A program made the position numbers and the translations under genes. The notes beneath the pieces were generated by a model. It did not search any database. It worked only from the letters and a program-made list of their open reading frames with translations, and was not told the origin of the DNA. From CAVYUC01 sp963816685 (lineage in GTDB: Bacteria > Bacteroidota > Bacteroidia > Bacteroidales > Prolixibacteraceae), in NCBI GenBank assembly GCA_963816685.1, contig CAWFMB010000017.1, positions 1 through 64,000 on the forward strand: a stretch of DNA of 64,000 nucleotides, given 5' to 3'. Of the stretch, positions 1-8,224 are shown one piece after another. Positions within the stretch are counted from its first letter, which is position 1. Each line of letters starts with the position of its first letter.

Positions 1-40
1 GATAGTTCTAAGCAATTATATAATTTATTAATATTTCCAG

Positions 41-439
41 ATGCCGGCTAAATACAATAAAAACCTCAAACCACTTGCACAAAAACTTCGAAAATCAGGT
101 ACCAAAGGAGAAGCATTGCTTTGGCGGGATGTTCTTAAAGCCAAACAACACTGGTCATATCAATTTAACCGTCAATTTATTGTTGGTGATTACATTGTTG
201 ATTTTATTTGCAGGAAACTAAAACTCATTATTGAGATTGATGGTTCATCTCATTTTGCGAAAAGCGAAGAAGATTATAAAAGACAACAGTTTCTGGAGTC
301 TCTTGATTATACTGTTTTGCGTTTTGCAGAAAGCACGGTTATTTACCGGATAGATGATGTTGTAGCTGAGATTGATTATGCCTTTCAGTGTTTGGAGCAA
401 AAAATTGAAGATAAAAATGATGAAATCACATTTTCATAA
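41..439 (+). CDS. DUF559 domain endonuclease-like protein
   Basis: This 132-residue protein matches the DUF559 family, a restriction-endonuclease-like fold related to Vsr mismatch endonucleases. The family features visible are the N-terminal helix ending in EALLW (residues 24-28), the strand-turn-strand core with D54, E65 and D67 (VDF...IIEIDG), and the late VLRF strand (92-95), so a PD-(D/E)XK-type metal site looks intact. The length is normal for stand-alone members. The gene stands alone; its TAA stop sits inside the first bases of the repeat family that fills the next 800 bp, a link that may be functional. The biological role of DUF559 proteins is not established. Family assignment is confident, function is not. 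Confidence 0.85.
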   Translation: MPAKYNKNLKPLAQKLRKSGTKGEALLWRDVLKAKQHWSYQFNRQFIVGDYIVDFICRKLKLIIEIDGSSHFAKSEEDYKRQQFLESLDYTVLRFAESTVIYRIDDVVAEIDYAFQCLEQKIEDKNDEITFS

Positions 440-1235
440 TCCCCCTGAAATCCCCCTTTGATACAAATGTTTTGATTTTCAATATTATTTGGGCAATCAA
501 AGGGGGACGAGCTCCGAGGTTTTGCAGCCGTTGTTCGAAGTGAGTCCCCCTTTAATCGCACTATTTGCCATGGAAATAAATTACTGTAAATTAAAGGGGG
601 AATAAGGGGGATTCAGAACTTCGAAATTCTGTTTCCAAATTTTCTATGAATGATTAATCCCGTGATTAAAATGATGTGACTGGGGTTATTAATTTTTATC
701 CGCTTAATTTCATTTACATAATCCCCCTGAAATCCCCCTTTGATAACGATGTTTTGTTTTACAATACTTTTAGGTAATCAAAGGGGGACGGGCTCCGATT
801 AAAGGGGAAGGGGGATTCGGAACTTCCGAATTTCAATCACAAATTGTCAAAGAATGATAAAGCCCTTGTATAAACTAAATTTTATCTGTTTGTTTCCTTT
901 TTCATAATCCCCCTGAAATCCCCCTTTGATAACGATGTTTTGTTTTACAATACTTTTAGGTAATCAAAGGGGGACGGGCTCCGATTAAAGGGGAAGGGGG
1001 ATTCGGAACTTCCGAATTTCAATCACAAATTGTCAAAGAATGATAAAGCACTTGATTAAACTAAATTTTATCTGTTTGTTTCCTTTTTCATAATCCCCCA
1101 GAAATTTCCTTTGATAACGATGTTTTGTTTTACAATACTTTTAGGTAATCAAAGGGGGACGGGCTCCGATTAAAGGGGAAGGGGGATTCGGAACTTCCGA
1201 ATTTCAATCCCAAATTGTCAAAGAATGATAAAACC
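434..1235. repeat. Tandem foldback repeats next to the DUF559 gene
   Basis: Four related units follow the DUF559 stop codon. Units at about 717, 903 and 1089 have a 186-bp period and are nearly identical; the unit at 434-650 is longer and more diverged. Each contains the block AATCCCCCTGAAATCCCC followed by CCCCCTTTGAT, then about 32 AT-rich bases, ATCAAAGGGGG, and finally GGGGGATT. In the second unit the arms are 734-744 and 777-787 (11-bp perfect stem), with outer arms 720-727 and 810-817. The fourth unit has lost its left C-block by mutation. No open frame spans the units. They look like small non-autonomous or structural elements. Confidence 0.85.
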
Positions 1236-1332
1236 CGAATTAAAATGGTAATTATGATGGGGATTGTTAATTTTAGCCAGTGATAATAATTAAGAAAGGA
1301 AGTAATTCCAATTCAATTAAAAACAAATAAAA

Positions 1333-2436
1333 ATGAAATACATATTTACTCTTTTCCTGATGATTTTTACTATTTCCGCTTTCGCCGGGAAACCGGTTCC
1401 TGCCGATAAAAAAGCAACAAAAGAAACCATCAACCTTTACCAAAACCTGATGAACCTGCAACACGAAGGTTTGATGTTTGGCCACCAGGATGATTTGGCG
1501 TACGGCCACAACTGGGTGTACGAAGAAGGCCGCTCCGATGTAAAAGAAGCCGCCGGAGATTATCCGGCAGTGTATGGCTGGGAACTGGGCCACCTTGAAC
1601 TGGGAAACGCATATAGCCTCGATTCGGTGCATTTCGATAAAATACAGCAATGGATAAAAACGGTTTATGAACGGGGCGGCGTAAATACGATTAGCTGGCA
1701 TCTGAATAACCCGCTGACCGGCGGCTCGTCCTGGGACACTTCATCGAAAAAAGTGGTGGCTTCGATTCTTCCCGGTGGCGAAAAACACGAGCTATTTAAA
1801 GCATACCTCGACAAACTTGCCGATTTTCTGCAAGGACTGAAAACCGGTGACGGGACTTTTATCCCGGTGCTTTTCAGACCATATCACGAACATACAGGAA
1901 GCTGGTTCTGGTGGGGACAAAACCTGAGTTCAGCGGAAGATTACAAAGCGTTGTGGCGGTTTACAGCAGATTACCTGCAGAATGAAAAAAACATTCATCA
2001 TCTTCTGTACACATACTCTACCGACCGGTTCAAAACCGAAGATGAATACCTGGAACGCTACCCTGGCGATGATGTTATCGATATCCTGGCGTTTGATTTA
2101 TACGACCGCGGACCGGATTTTCCGGAAGTACTACAAAGCTGCGCAGCAACAGTTACAAGGCTTGCCAAAGAAAAGAATAAAATAGCGGCGGTGAGCGAAA
2201 CCGGCGGCCCCATTGCGACCGATACAACCTGGTGGACTGAAAAAGTACTGAAAACACTGCGGCCATTCGATTTATCCTATGTTTTGGTGTGGCGCAATCC
2301 GTGGCAGAAATCAAGTCACGGCGCATTTGCACCATACAAAAACAGTCCCGACGCAGAAAATTTTAAAGTGTTTTACAACGACCCGAAAACACTGTTTCAG
2401 AAAGAGGTAACCGCCAAAAACCTGTACAGGAATTAG
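1333..2436 (+). CDS. Glycoside hydrolase family 26 (beta-mannanase-like), secreted
   Basis: The 367-residue product has a signal peptide (residues 1-18, ending SAFA) followed by a single GH26 (beta/alpha)8 domain. Family landmarks are FGHQDDLAYG (49-58), the WHLNNP loop (122-127), the acid/base glutamate E186 in RPYHEHTGSWFWWG, and the nucleophile E289 in SETGG. GH26 enzymes cleave beta-1,4-mannans and related glycans, acting outside the cytoplasm. There is no carbohydrate-binding module and no T9SS sorting domain, so periplasmic or surface release is likely. The gene lies between two repeat blocks, with other glycan-related genes downstream but no SusC/SusD pair. GH26 assignment is firm; substrate within the family is inferred. 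Confidence 0.92.
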   Translation: MKYIFTLFLMIFTISAFAGKPVPADKKATKETINLYQNLMNLQHEGLMFGHQDDLAYGHNWVYEEGRSDVKEAAGDYPAVYGWELGHLELGNAYSLDSVHFDKIQQWIKTVYERGGVNTISWHLNNPLTGGSSWDTSSKKVVASILPGGEKHELFKAYLDKLADFLQGLKTGDGTFIPVLFRPYHEHTGSWFWWGQNLSSAEDYKALWRFTADYLQNEKNIHHLLYTYSTDRFKTEDEYLERYPGDDVIDILAFDLYDRGPDFPEVLQSCAATVTRLAKEKNKIAAVSETGGPIATDTTWWTEKVLKTLRPFDLSYVLVWRNPWQKSSHGAFAPYKNSPDAENFKVFYNDPKTLFQKEVTAKNLYRN

Positions 2437-2453
2437 TCACAAATGAAGATATC

Positions 2454-3118
2454 TCAAAAAGCAGACAACGCAGTATGCGTTGGATTTTAGTAGTAAATTT
2501 TACGCCGGCACAATCATCAACCCGGTAAGGGTTGGATTTAAATATAATCGAACCCGTACCGGGTTCATGCGGCAAAAGCCATTTGCTTGTTTTACTATAA
2601 TCAAACCCGTACCGGGTTAACTTAAATCATATTTCTTCTTTTTATCTGTGTAAATCCGTGCAATCTGTGGCAAGAAAAAACCTAATAATGAATGAGGGCA
2701 CATCAAAAAGCAGACAACGCAGTATGTTTGGATTTTAGTAGTAAATTTTACGACACCACAATCTTTCTTCAACCCGGTAAGGGTTGAATTTAAATATAAT
2801 CGAACCCGTACCGGGTTCTGCTGCAAAAACCGTTTGTTTGTTTTACTATAATCAAACCCGTACCGGGTTAACTTAAATCATATTTCTTCTTTTTATCTAT
2901 GTAAATCCGTGCAATCTGTGGCAAGAAAAAACCTAATAATGAATGAGGACACATCAAAAAGCAGACAACGCAGTATGCGTTGGATTTTAGTAGTAAATTT
3001 TACGCCGGCACAATCATCAACCCGGTAAGGGTTGGATTTAGAATATAATAATAAACCCGTACCGGGTTAACTTAAATCATAATCTTCATCTTATCCGTGT
3101 TATCCGTGGCAAAAAAAA
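2454..3118. repeat. Tandem repeat of about 250 bp with 15-bp hairpin motifs
   Basis: Three copies start near 2454, 2703 and 2954, each opening with TCAAAAAGCAGACAACGCAG. The first two are full length; the third is shortened internally. Each carries one AACCCGGTAAGGGTT (2519, 2771, 3019). AACCCGTACCGGGTT occurs five times (2551, 2604, 2803, 2855, 3054), so eight short inverted repeats sit in 550 bp. The units end in a phrase of the ATCCGTG-type (around 2651, 2900 and 3093). No credible gene is present on either strand. Confidence 0.8.
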
Positions 3119-3137
3119 ATCATTGGTGGCCAAACCA

Positions 3138-3950
3138 TCATTCTAAAAACTTAGCCCGCAATGCATCCAACTGGTTATCATTTATCGGCACCAGTTTTCC
3201 CAGCGAAGCGCCCATTGTGAGGGATTTGGCACTGAATTCTGCCACTTCCAGCCTGTCGAAAGTATTCATCAGTTTATCACCGGTAACCAGCACCGAATCA
3301 TTGTTGATGATAATTGCCGGAGTATCTTTTGATAAAAGTTTCAGGATGATTTCCTGACCTGCAAAATGGGATCCGAAAGGCACATTCGGCACATCCTGCA
3401 GAAAAATCCAGCTTTCAGGAATGGTCCGCACATCCAGTTTTTCGTCTGTAACACTATACGCCATTAAATAAGGTGTCTGAGTAAGAATAATTGAATTGAC
3501 CTCCGGATTACGTTTATAGATTTCCTGGTGCAGCCAGGTTGAACGGCTGGGTATTTTTCCCGGCTCACGTTTTCCGTCTTTTATCTGGACGATATCTTCA
3601 TTTTGAATATCCCAGCGCGCAACATTTGTCGGGGTAATAAGAAAATCATTGCCCCTCCAGCGCACCGAAACAGTACCGTACGAACTAATCATTAATCCTT
3701 GTTCGCATGCCCGGTGGACAATCTTTTTTATCTCCTCACGGATAGCACGTTCGTCTGACGGATGTTCCACCTGGCTCATTTCGGGCAGCAAACGTGGAAT
3801 CTGGTCTTCAAACTCCTCGATTTCTGCATTGCTCAGGTATTTAGGGCTTCCAATTGTATTTCCGTAAATAATAGTTCTGCCCGCAAAATTCAAGCGTTTC
3901 AAACCGTTGGAAAGTATCACCCAAATCGGAACCACCCACAACAGCGCCAT
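3138..3950 (-). CDS. Class II aldolase/adducin domain, C-terminal half of a frameshifted gene
   Basis: This frame encodes the second of two class II aldolase-like domains of one gene. Homologous sequence begins at the FAGRTIIYG segment (about position 3887); the ATG at 3950 and the first 22 residues are out of frame with the real protein. The domain keeps the fold markers GTVSVRW and a VxSI strand but lacks the zinc site: where the first domain has HAHPP this one has TQTPY, and where the first has ENHG this one has NNDS. It is therefore probably non-catalytic, perhaps structural or regulatory. It overlaps 3841-4434, which is the N-terminal half; deleting one T in the TTTT run at 3885-3888 (complement of the shown AAAA) fuses them into about 425 residues. 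Confidence 0.75.
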   Translation of the reverse strand: MALLWVVPIWVILSNGLKRLNFAGRTIIYGNTIGSPKYLSNAEIEEFEDQIPRLLPEMSQVEHPSDERAIREEIKKIVHRACEQGLMISSYGTVSVRWRGNDFLITPTNVARWDIQNEDIVQIKDGKREPGKIPSRSTWLHQEIYKRNPEVNSIILTQTPYLMAYSVTDEKLDVRTIPESWIFLQDVPNVPFGSHFAGQEIILKLLSKDTPAIIINNDSVLVTGDKLMNTFDRLEVAEFSAKSLTMGASLGKLVPINDNQLDALRAKFLE

Positions 3951-4434
3951 GATTCTCCATGATTACTGCATTTTTTCCTCTCTTAAACTGCCAGGATATT
4001 TCTTCACCAAGTTCTTCGCTGCCGGGCAATTCGTATTGTGCATAACCAATTTTACCACAAATATTTTTTGCCTGGGGAATAATATTTGTATCCGGAATCT
4101 GGCGAACAATGCTAAACGAAACCAGTGCCGGCGGATGAGCATGAATAATTGATTTAATATCGGGACGGCATTCGTAAATTGCCCTGTGAAACGGATATTC
4201 TGATGATGGTTTGTGGCGCCCTTCGATGGTTCCGTCTTTTCGCACCACAACAATATCTGATGCACGTAACGAACCTTTATCAATGGCTGCAGGAGTTACC
4301 CAAATGTCACCATTTTCGTCAATAATAGAAACATTTCCTCCGGATGTTGTTGTTAACCCGCTGCGGTAAATTTTTTTAATTATCATGGTAATCTGATCGC
4401 ACGGGTGCATGAGTTTGGTATCTAATTTTTTCAT
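3841..4434 (-). CDS. Class II aldolase/adducin domain, N-terminal half of a frameshifted gene
   Basis: The 197-residue frame holds a full class II aldolase/adducin domain of the fuculose-1-phosphate aldolase and ribulose-5-phosphate epimerase superfamily. Visible features are TTTSGGNVS (phosphate-binding loop), KPSSEYPFH with the catalytic-region glutamate, the zinc ligands in IIHAHPP, and the third histidine in ENHGAVVGG. A sugar-phosphate aldolase or epimerase in the cytoplasm is the family expectation; the substrate cannot be read. The last residues, from CGQNYY onward, are frameshifted: in the +1 frame the protein continues FAGRTIIYG into the second domain (3138-3950). It lies next to a GH26 gene but on the opposite strand, so joint regulation is not shown. 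Confidence 0.8.
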   Translation of the reverse strand: MKKLDTKLMHPCDQITMIIKKIYRSGLTTTSGGNVSIIDENGDIWVTPAAIDKGSLRASDIVVVRKDGTIEGRHKPSSEYPFHRAIYECRPDIKSIIHAHPPALVSFSIVRQIPDTNIIPQAKNICGKIGYAQYELPGSEELGEEISWQFKRGKNAVIMENHGAVVGGSDLGDTFQRFETLEFCGQNYYLRKYNWKP

Positions 4435-4708
4435 AATTGCTAATTTAATTTTCTTAGAAGTTATAATTCCACTGTTGAAGATATAGTTTCCTTCCCAAAC
4501 TGTTTTCGAACCTCTAACTTAAAAGTATTTTAATTAATTCAAAAGTATTAAATATTTAGCAGCAATATGACAGCCAAAAGAAACTGGGGAATTGATATCA
4601 GACAACTTTTAAAACTTATTTTTTAGAAGGTGAAAATTATCCGTTAATGAATATTGATTTTGATTATTTTTAGAATGAATTTTCTAATTATACTATTTCA
4701 TTCCTGTT

Positions 4709-6355
4709 ATGAAAAAAACCATTTTTCTTCTTTATCTCTTAAACACTCCCTTTTTACTTTTTGCACAATCACCCGATCCTAAATTCGGGACCATGGAAAA
4801 GTTTACAGATTTCAATTTTAGTCAGCACTGGAACCTGACCATCCCTGATTCACAAGTTTTCCACACAATGCCTGAAATGATTATCCGTGGCTGGTGCCAG
4901 TGGCATAACTGGGGTACAAAACCCTCCGATTTTAATTTTGAGGTGATTTCGCAGTATCATCAAAAAAACATTTGCTTCATCGGAGGAATCACAGCTTCCG
5001 TTTATTTCTTCGAACAAGCTGAGGATTCAGCTCAATTTAAGGACATGATAACCCGTGATGCTTTTAATAACCTGATTCCACATAATATTTTGGGTCAGGG
5101 CGCTTTCAGAGGAAATATCGCGAACCCGGCATACAGGGATTATTTAATTAAAATGGCAAAAATTCAAATTGACGGAGGTGCAGACGGAATTTTCTTTGAT
5201 GAAGTTATTAGTGGATACGATGGATTGAATTACGATGGAAATGAAGGATTCGACGACTACACTCTAAAAGATTTCAATAAATATCTCGCTGCAAAATATC
5301 CCCGGTTTTCAAAGGCCGATTGGATAAAAAAGTTTCAAATGACCGACGACAACTGCATTAAAATTGACCAACCTCCCGATAACCTGGACAGTAACTTTAA
5401 TTACCGGAAATATCTTGCAACACACGGATGGCAATCCAATCCCATAACCGATTTAAATCCTCTTGCTGCCGAATGGGGCAAAGTTTTAAACAACCGTGCC
5501 GATACAACTTCGAATACTTTCCTGTCAAAATATACCACAAAGTATTGGAAAGATATCGTCTCGCGGCTCAGAAAATACGCAAGGGATACATACAGCAAAG
5601 AAATTCTGATCACTTCAAATGGCCTTTTCCCTTATGTAGATTTCAACTCTTTGGGTATGTACAACGGAAACAAAGATGATAACGGCGCTGAGGCAAATTA
5701 TGTTCCTGTATCTTCGGGGAAATTAGACGGTTCGGTATCGCTTCAAAATGTCTTTAAAAGTTTATACCAAAAGAGCAGGAACCTTTCAGGTTCGGTGCCT
5801 GTAGTACTTTTTCTTGATTTTCCGACCAACATATTGAATAATTACTACAACCTACCTTTAAACGATAAAAAAGATTACTGGAAAATAAATGTAGCCGAAG
5901 CTTATGCCAATGGCCTTTTTGTGGCTTTCCACCTCAGAACTTCAATGCCTGACGATCCCACCGCTGCAGAACAGGGAATGCTTGATTTTATAGAAAATTA
6001 TTCTGGTTTTTATAAAGAGAATTCCTGGTTTTACCATAAAAATGAAATCTCTTATTTAAATATAAAATCGTCAGAAGAAGGTATAAATTTTTCTTCAATG
6101 TATTATTCTGATTCCGGGAAGTATACCATTCATCTGATAAACCACAACTATATTCCGGGAAAAGGTATGATTCCTGCGAAAGACTTTACCATTTCAGTAA
6201 ATCCCGAAAAGATGCCAAACTCAGTTTACATGAAATCTCCTGATTTTAAAGGATTACACAAACTCAAGGCTGAACATAATGGAAATACGATGATTATAAA
6301 AATTGACAGCCTTACATATTATGATGTTATTGTGATGGAACAACATGTTTATTGA
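4709..6355 (+). CDS. Secreted TIM-barrel-like glycosidase candidate
   Basis: The 548-residue protein has a signal peptide (about residues 1-19, LLFAQ) and no lipobox cysteine. The body resembles uncharacterised glycosidase-like barrels: a WCQWHNWG segment (62-69), a strand ending GGADGIFFDEVISGYDG (156-172) with D164/E165 placed like catalytic acids, ILITSNG (about 299-305), and a C-terminal beta-rich segment from about 450 that may be a small accessory domain. I do not recognise a numbered GH family. It is followed 160 bp later by a second barrel-like lipoprotein on the same strand, so the two may process the same glycan. Secretion is well supported; hydrolase function is inferred from fold-like motifs. 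Confidence 0.6.
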   Translation: MKKTIFLLYLLNTPFLLFAQSPDPKFGTMEKFTDFNFSQHWNLTIPDSQVFHTMPEMIIRGWCQWHNWGTKPSDFNFEVISQYHQKNICFIGGITASVYFFEQAEDSAQFKDMITRDAFNNLIPHNILGQGAFRGNIANPAYRDYLIKMAKIQIDGGADGIFFDEVISGYDGLNYDGNEGFDDYTLKDFNKYLAAKYPRFSKADWIKKFQMTDDNCIKIDQPPDNLDSNFNYRKYLATHGWQSNPITDLNPLAAEWGKVLNNRADTTSNTFLSKYTTKYWKDIVSRLRKYARDTYSKEILITSNGLFPYVDFNSLGMYNGNKDDNGAEANYVPVSSGKLDGSVSLQNVFKSLYQKSRNLSGSVPVVLFLDFPTNILNNYYNLPLNDKKDYWKINVAEAYANGLFVAFHLRTSMPDDPTAAEQGMLDFIENYSGFYKENSWFYHKNEISYLNIKSSEEGINFSSMYYSDSGKYTIHLINHNYIPGKGMIPAKDFTISVNPEKMPNSVYMKSPDFKGLHKLKAEHNGNTMIIKIDSLTYYDVIVMEQHVY

Positions 6356-6515
6356 AAAGAAACTTGAACTGCAGATAGATGAACCTGAAAACTACCAGTT
6401 TTTCAGGTAGAATTAAATTGAAAATTGACCTGTACTGAATTGGGCTTTTCAACTACAATAGTTACATTTGGCGGATCAACTAATCATCTGTTTCAAAAAC
6501 AATAGTAACTTAAAC

Positions 6516-7895
6516 ATGAAAATAACAGCACAAGTATTAATTCTTAGCTTTATAAGTATTCTTTTCTCTTGCAGCCGATCACACAAAGACAACAATCCGG
6601 ATATACAAAAATTAAAAAAAGTCCCTGTTTTTCAGGCATGGAATGATGCAGAAGTAACAACGGGAGAAACCGAGGCCGAAATGCTGGCCAAACATGCTGT
6701 TGTTTTTGGCGGTATGGAAAGACTTGCAGGTATTCACTGGGATTGGAATCAAAGCCCGTATTCCGGACTTAGAACAAGGTTGGATACAAGTTTAATGCCG
6801 GCAGCCAGAATAAGAATAGCTGAAATCCGGAAATTAAATCCGGATATAAAACTCCTGGTTGAACTGCGGTACCGCGAAGGCCGTTTTGTTTCGGCCCAAA
6901 ATGAGGCAACCGGGGAAAGAGGTTATTTGCCGCCGGATTCGGAATTATGGTTACGGACAACAGAAGGAAAACCGGTTATTGGATGGGGCGAAGATACCAA
7001 CGAAAACGGTATTATCGATGCTGATGACAAGGTGCTTTCCTACCTGGTTGATTTTACCAATCCTGAATTTCAACAACTTGTCGTACAGCAGGCAAAGACA
7101 ATAAAAGAAAGCGGCTTGTTCGATGGAATAATGATGGACTGGATGAACGAAAATGCTACAAGCGACGATGCTTCCATCGATGGTTGGAATCCCTATTTAC
7201 CGGACGAAGTGGAACTAAATGCACGAATTAACCTGTTGGAAAATATACGAAAAGAGGTCGGAGATGATTTCCTGATTATAGGAAACACAAACCAGCGAAT
7301 GATGAGCCAACTTGCTCCCCTTTTAAATGCTGCGTTTATGGAGAATCATAAACCCAATTACAGGGAAAATTATACCGACGAAGAATTGCAGCAAATTCAG
7401 GAAGCCGTAATTTTTAACCAGACTCATTTACACGAGCCCAAAATTGTTTGTGTTGAAGGCTGGCGGGTACATGATGTTTATAATCCTGATCGGAACACCC
7501 GGATAAAAGAGCGGAATTCGGAAGTAAACCTTCAGACGATGCGGTTATTTACCACGATGACGCTCACACTTTCAAACGGGTGCGTATTATTTGCCGATGA
7601 TAACGCCATTCCCCTGGCCGATCATTATCACAACTGGTATAAATTCTGGGACCTGCCAATAGGGAAACCCTTGGGGAAACCAGGAACATTGTACAACAAC
7701 ATCGGGAATTTATACCTCAGGGAATTTGAAAACGCCTGGGTGGTTTACAATTTCAGCGGAACATCACAAAGCGTTGGTTTCCCGGAAAAATTAAAAGATG
7801 GATTAACTCAGAAAGTTTCCAAAAATTTTACTGTTCCAAATAAAGATGGAATGATTTTGCTGAAAGGGTTATCAATGAAAACTCAAACAGAATAG
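6516..7895 (+). CDS. Lipoprotein, putative glycoside hydrolase (GHL15-like)
   Basis: I take the ATG at 6516 rather than the upstream in-frame ATG at 6468, because it gives a clean lipoprotein signal: MKITAQ..ILFSC with lipobox Cys19. The 459-residue protein resembles hypothetical glycosyl hydrolase family 15 (GHL15). It has a WDWNQSPYSG segment, a VELRYRE strand, and the central DGIMMDWMNE strand (residues 203-212) whose acidic side chains are likely catalytic. An inserted EDTNENGIIDADD loop resembles an EF-hand/dockerin-type calcium loop. The product is probably anchored in the outer membrane and acts on an exogenous polysaccharide. Same-strand neighbour 4709-6355 encodes another barrel candidate. 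The substrate is unknown. Confidence 0.65.
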   Translation: MKITAQVLILSFISILFSCSRSHKDNNPDIQKLKKVPVFQAWNDAEVTTGETEAEMLAKHAVVFGGMERLAGIHWDWNQSPYSGLRTRLDTSLMPAARIRIAEIRKLNPDIKLLVELRYREGRFVSAQNEATGERGYLPPDSELWLRTTEGKPVIGWGEDTNENGIIDADDKVLSYLVDFTNPEFQQLVVQQAKTIKESGLFDGIMMDWMNENATSDDASIDGWNPYLPDEVELNARINLLENIRKEVGDDFLIIGNTNQRMMSQLAPLLNAAFMENHKPNYRENYTDEELQQIQEAVIFNQTHLHEPKIVCVEGWRVHDVYNPDRNTRIKERNSEVNLQTMRLFTTMTLTLSNGCVLFADDNAIPLADHYHNWYKFWDLPIGKPLGKPGTLYNNIGNLYLREFENAWVVYNFSGTSQSVGFPEKLKDGLTQKVSKNFTVPNKDGMILLKGLSMKTQTE

Positions 7896-8224
7896 CCAGT
7901 GCTGATAACAAAACAACCTTTATCAAAATTAATCTGTTCATATTGAGATAAAGCTTTTAAGGTTTTCTTTTTGAGCTGTAAAACCGTTTGGCATCCATGA
8001 CTTCTAAATACAGGTTAAACTTCACCGAAAATATGCAATGTCTCCGGGTGCTGTTATTGGTTCCATAAGTAAACACAAAACAGAGGGTTTTATCTATACG
8101 GATCACTCTGCTGTATTTTGACTATCCGTATTATATTGAGCAGGCATTTTTCTAAAGAATAAAATTTTACATGTATAATTATTATTTAAAAATTCCTTAA
8201 ATTGTATGGCTATACCTGTAAATT
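7896..8224. other. Intergenic region upstream of the AraC-type regulator
   Basis: These 329 bases contain no credible open frame. The only structure I can point to is a perfect 8-bp inverted repeat (listed separately at 8096-8131) about 95 bp before the regulator start. No good TAnnTTTG promoter box with a matching upstream element was found. Confidence 0.5.
8096..8131. promoter_or_regulatory. Inverted repeat, possible operator of the AraC-type gene
   Basis: ATACGGAT at 8096-8103 is perfectly mirrored by ATCCGTAT at 8124-8131, with 20 bp between. The arm centres are 28 bp apart, suitable for a dimeric regulator or a hairpin. It lies about 95 bp upstream of the regulator start at 8225, so autoregulation is a reasonable guess only. 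Confidence 0.3.

Noticed and set aside
434..1235. Possible CRISPR array or insertion sequence
   Set aside because: Units are 186 bp with no short repeat-spacer pattern, no transposase and no duplicated target sites that I can see.
1273..1701. Minus-strand frame of 142 codons across the GH26 gene start
   Set aside because: Its composition is the shadow of the GH26 coding strand, which has an intact signal peptide and catalytic residues.
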